Origin: Lasioglossum baleicum
Taxonomy: Eukaryota > Arthropoda > Insecta > Hymenoptera > Halictidae
DNA: 64,000 bases
Reading direction: 5' to 3'
NCBI RefSeq assembly: GCF_051020765.1
Contig: NC_134935.1
Span: 18,601,579 to 18,665,578 of the forward strand
In this document: in pieces, positions 11,795 through 23,466 of the stretch
Position numbering within the stretch: position 1 is the stretch's first letter
Layout: every line of letters begins with the position of its first letter
The notes under the pieces: model-generated
What the model was told of the DNA's origin: nothing
The model's database searches: none
What the model saw: only the letters and a program-made list of their open reading frames with translations
Translations under genes and position numbers: made by a program

Positions 11795-12394
11795 CGAGGC
11801 TTTCTTCCCGTTGAAGAATGGCAATAACATCGTATCGCGAACGCGATAGAATTTTCCATCGGGCAAGAATCACCATCGAACGCCGGCATTCTTTCGTCCG
11901 TGTGATGCGAACGGTACGTTATCCATCCCATTCGTCCCACCATGGCCGTTCCTTCGGTGGGCAAGCCTCTGTCGGACATGGGGGAAAAGAAAGACTGGAG
12001 GAAGAGGATTTTGCTGTGTACGATGACTCGCCGGATTTCTCGTACCTGATACACCGCCTCGCCTCGCCACCCCTCGCGCGCCGCCGCCTCACCGGGGAAC
12101 GCTTGGTCGGCGATCGTGCTATTCATTATCGGAGTAACCGGCAAAGATTACTTAATAGAATCCGGACAACTTCCAACTTTGTTTCTTTATTATTAAACTT
12201 GTCCCCCCGCTCTTAGCTACGCTGGAACCTTCCAGAAGATTTTCGGTCGATTCTTCAGCCGCGCCCACCGATCGCACGGTCTCACCGATCCGCTACGAAT
12301 TAAAGCGCTTTTAATTGAGACGACACCCTATCCCATCTGTGAAGAATCCTTTTATCAGACATTTCTTTTCTGACCCCTTTTCTTCGGATTTTAA

Positions 12395-12564
12395 CCCTTA
12401 GTGCTCGAGTCACCACTAAAAATTGATGTACCAGTATTCAAAATATCATTTACATTATTAAGTATGTTGCTGCCTAATATGCGAAAAAACCATATAGAAT
12501 GAAGTTATTCTAGGTCGGAAGAAATGTTTAATTTTCGAGTTAAAATAGCTCCGAGTGCAAAGGG
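12395..12564. mobile_element. TTAA-flanked (piggyBac-like) MITE, 170 bp
   Basis: The element is bounded by TTAA at 12391-12394 and 12565-12568. The left end is CCCTTAGTGCTCGAG. The right end, reverse-complemented, is CCCTTTGCACTCGGAG. TTAA target duplications with ends beginning CCC are typical of piggyBac-superfamily elements. There is no transposase frame. Related copies are at 19182, 34428 (inverted), 41396 and 47890-47962 (inverted). Confidence 0.8.
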
Positions 12565-13139
12565 TTAATAATAGGAAATCGTTTTTGCGTCATACACCAG
12601 ATTACTTGCTTGTCCTTTTTCTAAGCTTGCGGTTTGTTACAGTAGGCCGTTGTTAGACGTTCCTGTTGGGTGTTATCGTAGAGTGGAATTGTTGTGGGAC
12701 AGAGGGTTTTAACGGCCTTATTACAAAAATTCCGGCGAAGAATGAAAGTGGCGCACCTATGATCCGGAATAAATTACTGCTATTAGTTACATACAAACAC
12801 ATATACGTGCGTTTACGCTCGGCGACTTCCTGTCGCTGTTTCGAGTCACGGTAATCATGAAAATATCTATGCGATTGTTCGCGATACTCCTTTTTTCTGC
12901 GCCGGGCATCGCGAATATGCCCGCGGTGGTAAATGGAACGAGGTACGTAAATGGAATTGCTATGATACGTTTACGGCTGCTGACGCTCGTATCATTATAG
13001 CTCCATCGATTATTCTTTTTTCGGCAGTCGGCAGTCGGCCGCCGCGCCGCGCCGTTTCACTTGCACTCCTTTCAGCCTCTTATTGTTAGACGATTTTGCG
13101 GAGAACGGGCGCAACTTTTCCTGCAACTTCAAATTTGCA

Positions 13140-13330
13140 GATTTTCGAATATTCGAGTATTCGAAAGTTGGCAAATATCAAACTTTTTGATTGCTACATC
13201 TTCAAATGTTCAAGTTTTCACATTTCTAAATTTTCGAATATTCAAATTTTTTAATTTTTTCGTCTTCGACTTTTCAAACTTTCAAGTACTCAAAATTAAA
13301 TATTTTCAAATATTGAAATTGAATGTTCTC
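13140..13330 (+). repeat. Degenerate TTTTCAAAT/TTCGAATATTC short-period repeat
   Basis: The phrase TTCAAAnTTTC or TTCGAATATTC recurs roughly every 10-12 bases across this stretch. It is strongly diverged. The period is close to one helical turn, but I cannot show that this has any role. Confidence 0.6.
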
Positions 13331-15164
13331 CATCTCTCAACTGACTTTTTTATGTTATTCTCGTAAATACATTAAATTACTTGTTGGAAAAATAAAAATA
13401 AATAACGACATTACTCATGACGTAACATTAAAATTGATTTTCTCAAAATATGTGTGTGCCGGTCTTGTATTGTATAAATAATTATATTGTTTATTTTGAA
13501 CCAAGATTTAAATAAACGAGCTTGATGCCGATAGTATGCCATTTATTTTCTATATCGCAAGCTTGACATTTTTAATGACACATTCAGCCGTAGAAAATTG
13601 AAAATTTGCTGACGAATGTGAGAGTAGAATTATCAGGAAGCCGTCGAGAGCTTACATAAGTTTAAACAATGTGGAACAATCGTCCGTGGCCGGTCTTCGA
13701 ACGTTTACTATTACTTAACCGTCATCAATCACAATTTAAGAAACAAGAAACAAGTAATATCGTTGACACTTGGGCATTGCGATATTATTCATATAATTAT
13801 CACATGTCCCGCGGACCCGGCCGATGTGTACAGAGCAATAAATCATTTTTTTACAATATACTATACCCGTCGCGTTAGCGGTCTCGGCGAATGCAACAAC
13901 AAAAATCTCTCCACCGCCATTATCTTTGATTGATATCTCCAAACGCTCTCACTGCTGCGCGTTTCTTGCTACCATTATTCCTGTTCCCATTACACCCTAC
14001 TCATGACGATTAGGGGAATGCTTTTTATTAGAAGAAACAGTAATCAGTTTTTATGCTAATCCTTTAGCAGTAGAGCCTTTTGCTTTCATTAATTTTATCA
14101 AGAGCTACCGAACGCATTATTTAACTGAATTTTTCAAGAAATTCTGGATTATAAAACGCGAGATAGTTTGGTACGATTTTTATTTTGGGTAAACTGTACT
14201 ATTGCTGGCACTGCTGTCGCTATTGACACTTTTGATCTAAACGGCAAATATTAAGAATTCCTCGTATAGAAAATCATTTTGTATTGCTTTCATGTTTATA
14301 TTTCAAAGCAACGTTGCAAGTTTTCATAACAAATGTGCCAATGACTTGTTATTCACTGAATATATTTTATGATAAAAGATTTATAACACGTAAAACTGTT
14401 TGATTTTGCTGCAATATCTCTATTAGCCTACTATAATAATAAAAAGTTGAGCAAACATTTCAAAAACAAGATGAAAAGATTTTTACTACGATTTTGGTTT
14501 AGGGTGCCAATCATTGTACAGTTTACCCTACTGCAGAGCCACAAAGGCTATTACCGTTGGAAATGAGATTTTAATTAAGTCCACTTGCGAAAAATTTACC
14601 TACAAAATTGGAAAGTCTATAAAGATTGTTTGAAAAAACTCAATTTCCTCTTTCGACCACTTTCCTTTTTTTCCTTTACATCTCTTTCCATCTTAAGCAG
14701 CGATTATAATTGCGCTGCCTTTTCAACCCTTCGTTTTTTGCTGGTCATCACAGCTTTAAAAAGTGACTTGCAATTATCTATCCTACATGACTCACATCAA
14801 TTGAAATCCTCCCTCTGATTGAATAATCTCCCGGTTCACACACTTTTCAATGTACTTTCATTTCATTAAGCTGCCGACCGCAGAAAATGAGTTAAGTCAT
14901 TCTCTCTTTCTCCATTATTCTTGCCTCATTCAGCAACCGATCAATTTGTATACCTCGCGTTGAATTAATCTTCCGCTAGATAGCGGTTCTCATTTTGACA
15001 ATATCGTAAAAATTACATTGAATTAATTTAATTTAAAATCATGTGATGTGCAATAACTGATCAACTCTATTTTTTTGACTTAGCGAGGACCGTACGAGGG
15101 TTAAGCTAATCAAAAGAGAAGATACATTTTCATTCAACTATTTTACACGAGGATCCGCAATATA

Positions 15165-15397
15165 TTGGGTTGGAACGAAAGTTCGTAGCGTTTTTAAATT
15201 AAAACTCAAAGATAAAATTAGGATATTTATACATAGATTTGTTCAATAACATATTTTCCATTCTCTTCTATTAGGCACGTTTTGCCATTTTTTAGGTGAC
15301 TTATATCATGTTATTCGACAAACCTATGAATAAATATCTTAATTTTATCTTTGAAGTTTGATTTAAAAACGCCAGGGGAACTTTCGTTCCAACCTAA
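15165..15397. mobile_element. Mariner-like element remnant, 233 bp, long terminal inverted repeats
   Basis: The left end TTGGGTTGGAACGAAAGTTC is mirrored by the right end, whose reverse complement begins TTAGGTTGGAACGAAAGTTC. The inverted match continues for about 50 bp through a GATAAAATTA block. Both sides carry TA (15163-15164 and 15398-15399), the Tc1/mariner target. On the minus strand the centre reads KKWQNVPN in one frame and ENGKYVIEQ in another. This resembles the C-terminal region of mariner transposases with a frameshift between the two. It is an internally deleted, dead copy. Confidence 0.85.
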
Positions 15398-15549
15398 TAA
15401 TAATAAGACTGTAACAGTAACACGAACGCGGATGAGCTCCAGCGCGCGACCTCGTCGGTGTAACCACCCCAGCCGCGAATAAACCTGCGCAGCGCGTTCT
15501 CTCGTGCAGCAGGGACAAGCCAAAAACAGCGTTATTATCATTGCTATGA

Positions 15550-15751
15550 TTACAAAGACCGAACAAAAGGGATTGAAGAAAGAACGAAAGAGGCTTGCAG
15601 CCGGGCAGAGGAGCGAGACGGAGAACCGTGAAAAAGAGGGAAGTTAAGACAAAGCCCAAAGACGGGGCGAGCTAGCAGAGCGCGGAAAGAAATTGCTGGC
15701 AACGCGAGCCGCAATAACAGAAACGCTGACAGGTGTTCCCCATTGGTGGAG

Positions 15752-15835
<84 letters not shown>

Positions 15836-16620
15836 AGAAAGAGGAAGATAGGAGAAACAGAGGACAAAATAGAAAGAAAGAGAAGGAGCGAGTACGCACC
15901 GCGAGAGCACGGCCGATATAACAAGGATTCAACGGCGGATCGCAAAAACGCTCGGCGATCGTGTACGTACGGTGGCACATACGATGGGGCATGGAGGCCT
16001 ATGGGGCACAACGGGAGCGGGCATGGGGGCGGTTGCGCGAAAGTGGGGGAACAATGAGCGTTCTCCAGCGTGGCTAGGATGCGCGCGTGTACAACGGGGA
16101 ACACTGGTCGCTAGGAGAAGCGAAAAGAAAGGCCCTTAACGATTCCGCGTATCTTCGAGCCACGCAGCTGCGTATTCCAACGACGTGATCGGCAATAACG
16201 CGAGGCGGAGATGCGAGGGCCGACGACGGAGCCTTACCCACGACCGGTAAGAAACGATCGTCGTGGAGTCCAGGGGTGGGGGCAGGGGGATCGCCGGTCG
16301 TCGCGTATATATGTACGTGCGTAGGTCGGTCCGTATCCCCGTATCCCCGTACCCGCCATCCGCCACCCGTACACCCGGTTGGTTCGCTCTCCGACCGTCA
16401 GACACGTCTGGACTACCGTCTTCTCCGGCCTGGAATAGTCTCTCACGAGGCGCAGGCCAGCAGGCCAATTAACTGTTATTATCGGACAGTTCTTGCGTGT
16501 AAACAGCGCCGGGCATAGGCGACCCGCAGCATCCACGGCATTCGCTTCCGATCCCTCGAAACCCGCGACCCTTTTTATGTACCAATCGATCGGACGCTGC
16601 GACTCGACTGTCATCCGACG
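15550..16620 (+). promoter_or_regulatory. grh: CpG/GA-rich island, possible alternative grh promoter and 5' UTR
   Basis: After about 2 kb of AT-rich intron, base composition changes abruptly. The island has a (GA)39 run at 15755-15832 and many CpG-rich words (GCGCGCG, CGACGACG), and it leads directly into the short open exon at 16621. GAGA repeats and CpG enrichment are usual at hymenopteran promoters. I found no clear TATA box. Long open frames across the island are purine-repeat artefacts (Arg-Glu strings). Confidence 0.4.
15755..15832 (+). repeat. (GA)39 microsatellite
   Basis: Uninterrupted GA dinucleotides. Confidence 0.98.
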
Positions 16621-16665
16621 ATGATGGCTCTTCGACGGGCGTACGACTCTTCGTACGATCAGCAG
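16621..16665 (+). CDS. grh: Candidate alternative first coding exon of grainyhead (15 codons)
   Basis: Two adjacent ATGs open the peptide MMALRRAYDSSYDQQ, followed by a CAG/GTACAA donor at 16666. The exon ends in phase 0, so it can splice in frame to Val-Gln-Glu-Gly at 23467 exactly as the exon at 7524 does. It lies at the downstream edge of a CpG/GA-rich island, as expected for an internal promoter, and Drosophila grh is known to use alternative starts and exons. The donor is not strong (GTACAA). Unspliced, the frame runs on for 28 more codons, which is short enough to occur by chance. The second ATG (16624) has the better context, with A at -3 and G at +4. Confidence 0.4.
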
Positions 16666-19048
16666 GTACAATTCGAAAGGCTGCGTGTCGATTACAATGC
16701 CAATGCAGATAGGAATTCTTTTTTTACAGAACTTTCACCAACGTATCTGTGAGATTTTTCTGATTAAAATAAGTCTAAATACGGCTTAATATCGACCACA
16801 TTTACTTATTTAAAGCGTGATCATAACACTTGACCAGGGAAATCTTACAAATATTTTAATAAAAATTTAGTTCGACATGTTGTCGAAAATTGGAAAGTAC
16901 AGTGGATCCAAAAATTACTTAAACACTACATTTCCGTAAATTTGTCATTGTCCGTAAAAATAAATAGTGCAACCGCTGGACTGATTTTACGGCTTAAAGT
17001 TTCTACTTTTGCAAATCGGTATCCATTTGCCTCTATGATATTTTTACATGACGTAGCAGACGGGAAACTGAAGACCCATTTTATTTCTTAAAAAATGCGA
17101 AAATTTTAAACGTCTCCAAAAATTTGTCTCGTGAATCAAACGAAGATCAAAGCCTCTTCTTATGGCGACTAAGGAGTGAAACTTGATGTAAGATTTTTTA
17201 GTTACTGCTTCATCGAACAAAAATAAGAAACAAGTTCGGTCGTGCAAAGCCTTCGTGGTATAACTTATAGTACTGTAAAGTTGGCGGCACACCTCTCATT
17301 CAAGTCTCGATAAAACAGCTAAAAAAACATCGTAAATCAATTTTTATGTTGTCGTTTTAAAGAGAAAACTTGAAGGCTGTCGCTTACTTAATAGCGTCGC
17401 ATAGGAACGGCTCCGGACCAACACGACGTAAACGTACTCATTCCTATCAAAAGGAAAAAAAGGAGAAAAGAGAGGAATATCGATGCTGTGCGGGTAGGTG
17501 AACGAATTCACATTTACTACTCACTTTACGACTTGCTGCAAAATGGCATACTTCAATTATATTCCCATTAACCTATTTAGAACAGTTAAGAGCCACTGCA
17601 ATTGTTCTTACGTGCCATGTAATTGTAATATTCTTGAAGAATGTAATGGGAATCGATAAGAACGATTATAGCGCAGAAGTCAATGTCGACCCGCCTCGCC
17701 TCGCCTCGATGTCTTCCCGACTGTCCCGATCAACGAAATCCCTACATTTTCGGGTTCTCGCACACCCCTAATAATTACACAATGAGTGCGTGAGCGTGCT
17801 TACTCAACCGCGATGAACTTTAATCAATAAAATATTTTCTTATTTATTCTTTTTGGCGAAAGATCATCGAAAAAGAGGGAAAATATCTTATTCATTAAAG
17901 TTCATTACTTGAATAAACAAATTGAGCTCTATTTCGCCTTACAATACCGAAATTACTTCCTTGCCAAGCCAATAGTTATTTTCAGTACTCGGTTGTTCTT
18001 TAGAGATTTCATGTTATACTTAATGAAGAATGCCATCGCGAGAGAAGATGTTCACACGAGCGAAACGAGCTTAAGGAGACAACAAATTCTGGAACGCGCC
18101 TATCGAACAATTTTCGATCCTTGCTAGGACAGGGAACAGGAAGCAAGCTGAATCCTCGCGCGAGATCCGTACACGAAATCATATGCGGTTACGCAATGGG
18201 TCGAGGCAAGCGGCCACAGCTTAATCTCGTCGTCTATTCGACGCGAATAAACGATTCGAAATCAATTAAAGAGGAGGAGGAGGAGGAGGAGGAGGATGAG
18301 GCGGGGACGGAGCATACATCGGCAAGGTCGGAGCCGTTGGACGACACTGTCCACGAGCAGCGCCGTTAAAATACTATCACGAAGACCCGGGGGGTTGCGT
18401 AATCGTTCACCTTGACAGCGATACTAGATTGAATCTATAGTACGGGCCCGCGGCTGGACGAGTCGTGTACAACGTTATTTCATAAATCCCGAGATAACAT
18501 CCTCCAGAAGCACTACGAAATCGTGAGATATGTATTCGTGCGGGGAGTACATAACCAGCTGGGGCTCTCTCGTCTCCTCTTCCTCCACTGTCGTCGTCGC
18601 CGTCGTCAACCGCGTGTGTAAAACGTCGTAAAAACGTAATAGATTCAGTTCCAGGGACTCGTGAGTCAACGCGTTCGCAGGCGACGATCGCGATAAATTT
18701 CCCTGGCGAGCAACGCGCGATTAGATTCCGAATGAAGTCGGTACACGACCGGCTGCGGCCGGAGTACTTAACGCCGCGCGTCGTGTCCCGACCGCGGGAG
18801 GCTTCGTAATCGAGCTGATTAATTCCCGGGTCAGAGGAAATCCGGGGCTTCCATCGCGCGGGCTACTGTCTACTGTTCCGCGATGATCCTGGTCACTACT
18901 CGATCCAAAACAATACCGGATTCAGGTCAATCGGTCGCCCAGTTTATCTCTATTAGGTGTAGAAATTAATTCGGTGCCTTCTAAAACAAATTTATGATAG
19001 TATTTCGTATTTGCGTTTCGATTTTTGCACCGCACCAGGACAATTATA

Positions 19049-19488
19049 CAGGCTGTCCGAAAAATGTTGTACTTCCTTGCAGGGGGTGGTTCCTGAGGTC
19101 AGCTGAATTTTGTTCAGAAGTTATAAACAAAAAACACGGACTAATCAGAGCACAAGTCAGATGGTCCACGTTTTTCCTTAACTCTCAGCACTCGCGAGTG
19201 GTGACTCGGAGTCACCACTAAAAATTACTGCACCATTATTCACAATATTGTTTACATTATTAAATATGTTGGTATTGAATCAATTACTACAGATTTAAGT
19301 ATTGTACGAGGTACTACATATGTATATGAATTTCATATCCACAAAATGAAAAAATCAGATGCGGTGAGATTAATCCAAGTCGGAAGAAATGTTTAATTTT
19401 CAAAAACATTTTCGCAAATGAAACAGTTCTTTCAAACGATCTGAAGAACCACCCCTTTCAGGTATTCCGACATTCTTGGGCACCCTTT
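19049..19488. mobile_element. Terminal-inverted-repeat element (CAGGGTGTCC-type ends) carrying a nested TTAA element
   Basis: The left end reads CAGGCTGTCCGAAAAATG, then GGGGGTGGTTCCTGAGGTC. The right end, reverse-complemented, reads AAGGGTGCCCAAGAATGTC, then AGGGGTGGTTCTTCAGATC. The two align over about 50 bp with scattered mismatches. A further end of the family is at 47983-48046. Between the two ends lies a TTAA-type element at 19182. I see no transposase frame, and I cannot assign a superfamily. Confidence 0.65.
19182..19402 (+). mobile_element. TTAA-type MITE copy, truncated at its right end, nested in the 19049-19488 element
   Basis: It starts after TTAA (19178-19181) with CTCTCAGCACTCGCGAG. 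It shares the internal words GTCACCACTAAAAATT, ACATTATTAAATATGTTGG and TCGGAAGAAATGTTTAATTTTC with the copy at 12395. The match stops after that last word, and the expected GTGCAAAGGGTTAA end is missing. Confidence 0.7.
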
Positions 19489-22400
19489 GCATCATCGTCG
19501 CGCGAAACTTTCTCGAGTCCGAACCCAGCGCGCGATGGAATTTGTAATTTATCGAGGCGATTGCAAGTTCGCGCTTCGGAAGCGTGCGCGGCCCGGCCGA
19601 GGCGGTTTATGGAGAAACGCGAAGATTAACGCGGTCGAAAGGGCATGGAAAAGCGCGTTATTAGTCGGCGAGCAGAATTTACGGCGGCGCGCGGCGCGCG
19701 GCGGTCTATGGAAGAAATACGACCAGCGCGGCGTCGAGAGAGAAAATGAATAAATTTCCCCACGGTTGTCGAACCGTGATTCGAGCGTTGCTGGGAGTCG
19801 AATATTAGCCGGGTGACTCGTAACATTGTTAATTACGTTAATTGACGGCGCGATCGTAAACGGCGACGCATACTTCGCGGCCAAGGGACCGAGATAATGA
19901 CCGAACCAAGTGGCCGACGATAATTCAGCCTGAACCCGCTGAAAAGCGTCGTAATCTGGCGGCACGTGGGAAATTCCTAACGACGTAGTTATTGGGATGC
20001 GACACGCTTATTCAAGAGGCTGTGTCTACTTTCTGTGGCGATGTTGTTTGCTTCGGTAGCCCCTTTCATCGAGCTCACGAGAGGATGATCGGACTTTGCA
20101 TATTTTTCCTGGCGGTGCGGTGGTCCCTGCAGCTTGAGGGTCTCAGGTGAATCAGGAAAAATACGCATTACTGCGAACAAAAAGGGGCCATGCACTAATT
20201 ACTGGATTACTGAATTCGAAATACACGAGCGTACCAAAACAAACTACGTATCTAGCAACTAAATATGTGTCGCGGCACTAACATTTTGGCGCGACCCGTG
20301 CGCCCCGGCGTTAATACGTTCATCGTCGCGTGTCGGCTGTCGAGTATTCTGACCGTTTCACTCTGCGGAGACGCTCTCGATCGTTCGAACACTAAACAAA
20401 ATCTGCCGGCCGGTCTCGGGCCATCGAGGGCCTTGCCCTTGCCTCGCATTTTCCCCACTCCGCAGAGTCACTCCGTCCACGTGCACGCATTCTAAAAGGG
20501 AGCCGATTTTGTTTGTCGCAGCCGCTCAAACGTTTCGGCTGCGCGTAAGAGAAACCGATCCCGACTCTTGCGGCCGATCAAACGTCTCGGCCGCGCTACA
20601 ATGTAAATGCACGCGCGAGCACTCAGCAGCCGACTCCTGCAACTTCCAACGGCCAATCCTTAACCAATGCTTATTCTAAAAACGCGCTTAAATCTACGAC
20701 ATATGTATATGTATACTTTTAACAAATATTTGAGTAGTATTTATTATCTTTAGTTTGATGCTCTGTTTTAAATTAAGAACATTGTGAAGTTTACAACATA
20801 TCAAAATTGCATTTACAATGCGAACTCCTCTGTCTTTCATCATAGTACTTCTTCCTTATTATTTCTTAAAATCTCCATTCTTTCTTTGTTTCTTAAATTT
20901 TCAGTTCCATAAGTAGATCTTTCCGTTTACTTCACTCTGCTTCGTTTTCTATTTTTGTTACGTATACATATGTATGTATGCGGTGAAGATTTCATTACGA
21001 AACGGTTTTCGTAGCTACGAATAGTAAACATTTCAAGATGATCACATAAGAAGGGCGAAAGTTGCACATATATTCGCCAAGACATCTTAAGTATTATACA
21101 ATGGAATGATCAATGATTAATGCAGTGTAGACTGAGATCATTGAATTTTCCTTGAGCGTTCCCGATTGAGATTTGATTTTCGGTGTTTGAGGAAAGAAAA
21201 GCAAAAACGATTGCTTGCGAGTTAGCAGGCTCGTCATCGGCTCGTAGAAAGCCAACCGAAAGGCTTACTCGTGATGCTTTGATCTTTGCTCACATTAGAA
21301 GAATATTGCTCGTCGCGTTATAGAGAGGCCGGGATTAATTATCACCGGCTGACTCGGCCCGACTGGTCCGGCTCCTCACGGTTATTAGCGCGATTTTTAT
21401 TGCACCGTTATTACCATTCGGAAATGTTAAGTCGCGTTGCAAAACGGCTCGTCGTAAACCGGGATTAATACAGTTCGAGGGACAACGAAAACGCAAGGGT
21501 GAACTTTTCCCGAGGAAGTCGATGATAAATATTATCCGCGAAGTCCAGTCGATTTCTCGGCGTTAGAATGTCGAAGTTAACCGATCGAACGTTTCCTGGA
21601 CGCACGTGCGGAATTATGTAATCGATGAAATTATGTAAACCGCGGGTCGGCTCGATGTTGATCTTCCTGATTTTCCTTGATTCGAATCCGAAGACTTTCA
21701 CGGGACCCCTAGACGTCTTCCTAATGTCACCTGTCGACAAAGGCTTCACGGAGTTATTCACGGAACGCCGTGCCCTATTATTAGTCCATATTCGGCTTCA
21801 ATCGACCTGCGCTCTCTTCAGAATCTACCCTCGTCAAACGCTCCCACCGATGAATCGCGACTCGCCACCCTCAATGCCCGCATTCAACCATTCCAGTCGC
21901 GCGGCCTCTTGTTCCGCGTGGCCTTGAACTCGACCACTGCCCTGCAACCCTTTCAAGTGTCGGCAAAAAATTTCGGTGGAGGCACCGCCTCGCCGATGGA
22001 AAATTTCGAAAATTCTAGCTGAACGAAATATGTATAGGTACCCATTCTCGAAAAATTGTCCATGTTTGGCTAGGACACGGTCAACTTGTTGCTTTTTTCA
22101 GATAAGCTCTAGTTGTAGGTGTAGGGAGTAGTTCACGATTCTATTTTTTTTCGAAGAGATTTCAGTTCTTCCCTTTAGATTCGAGTTATCGAGGTTCGAC
22201 TGTAATTGCGGAACCGTGTATAATAAATGGCAGCAGATCTTTTTTGAACAAATGCGGAGAAGTGGTACACGCGAGTCGTCCATTTGCTTTTTGGTTCCAG
22301 TAAGTCAGTTTCGCGTTCGTTGATTTTATCTCGTGTCAAAATGAAAAGAAGATCTATCTCGCGTCGATAGATTTGTAAGGAACACTTTCACAGTCAGCGG

Positions 22401-23466
22401 CGGAACATTTCAGCCGATCGATGTCTCATTTGTATAGGCAGACCCGCGAACCGATTAGAGTGTCTCCGTTGCGTTGGCTCGAAACACCTTTCCTCGCGTC
22501 ATCAAACGGTAAAAGGTACACAAGAAACGGATGGCTGTCGCCCGACAAAAACTGAACGCCGTAATTGGATCATGTCAATAGTTTCTTTGAATATTCTTTC
22601 ATGATACCTAGTTATGGACGCTTGAGTGACTCAAATCACGCACGCGAGCGGTTCGCGAGCGAACTACAACAAAAACCGGCGCGGCGCGGTTAGAGCTCGG
22701 CGTGCTTGTAACTTTGAGCAGCTTTCAGCCTATATTAATTTCGCTTTTTCCGATTTTTTCAGTTTTTTATATTGCAGCGTTTTTCCAACGAGGCTTTCAC
22801 CCTCTTACGAAATATAATATTTATTACCGGACTCTTAAAAAGTAGGCAGTTTATCCCAAGTTTCTCGAGCGCGATATCTTGCGACGGAATATTTATTTAT
22901 TCCTGCACTGTAGACCTTTACGTATCATTATTGAGAATCGAACCTAATAAGCAGGATGTTAATGCGACATGTTGCTCGTCGACGATCGTAAATGTCCAGT
23001 GAAATATTAAGTACTTTCATTGATAGGACTTCTTATAATAGCAATTTTTCTAAATACGAGAGAGGTAGATGTTTCATGACGCTTTCAATTTCATTCTTTC
23101 TGTCATGAAGATTTTTCTTATAACTCCTAAATACTTACAAAATCAATGAGAAGGATTCGTGAGCAATGTTGCATTTATATAAACATTCTTGTTCAACAAT
23201 GTTTAACAATTCCACAGGAACATCTTCCTATTATCATGAATTTTAAATTGGAAGATTAGACTCGAGTAGGTTTAGTTCATTTTAAGCTTCTTTTTCCTGT
23301 GAAATTAGAATGAAATCAGAACGACCTAAACATTTCTTTCGACCTAGATGGTTCGATGATTCGACCTATGTATAGATTCGACCTTGGTTCCCCTAAAAAC
23401 CAAGCTGTCGCTAAGGTGTTATGTGAAAATAGATGAATGATCGAGTCGATGCTCGTGTGTCCCCAG

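Larger units (their letters stand above)
7587..23466 (+). other. grh: grh intron 1 (about 15.9 kb)
   Basis: The intron runs from the GTTAGT donor after codon 21 to the CCCCAG acceptor at 23466. It contains no convincing protein-coding frame apart from the small alternative start exon at 16621. It holds five-base-period microsatellites (8331, 11763), a TTAA-flanked element (12395-12564), a T/A-rich periodic tract (13140-13330), a mariner-like remnant (15165-15397), a CpG/GA-rich island (15550-16620) and a nested element pair (19049-19488). The stretches 13400-15100 and 16690-18100 are AT-rich, and I see nothing specific in them. Confidence 0.7.

Noticed and set aside
15550..16104. 184-codon minus-strand frame and 104-codon plus-strand frame
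   Set aside because: The cores are Ser-Leu or Glu-Arg strings encoded by a (GA)39 microsatellite.
18121..18369. 82-codon frame with poly-Glu
   Set aside because: It is encoded by a (GAG)n run with no other protein character.
23437..23466. ATG at 23437 as the start of the exon 2 protein
   Set aside because: The ten codons before 23467 are intron: a CCCCAG acceptor follows, and Val-Gln-Glu-Gly joins in phase to the exon at 7524.
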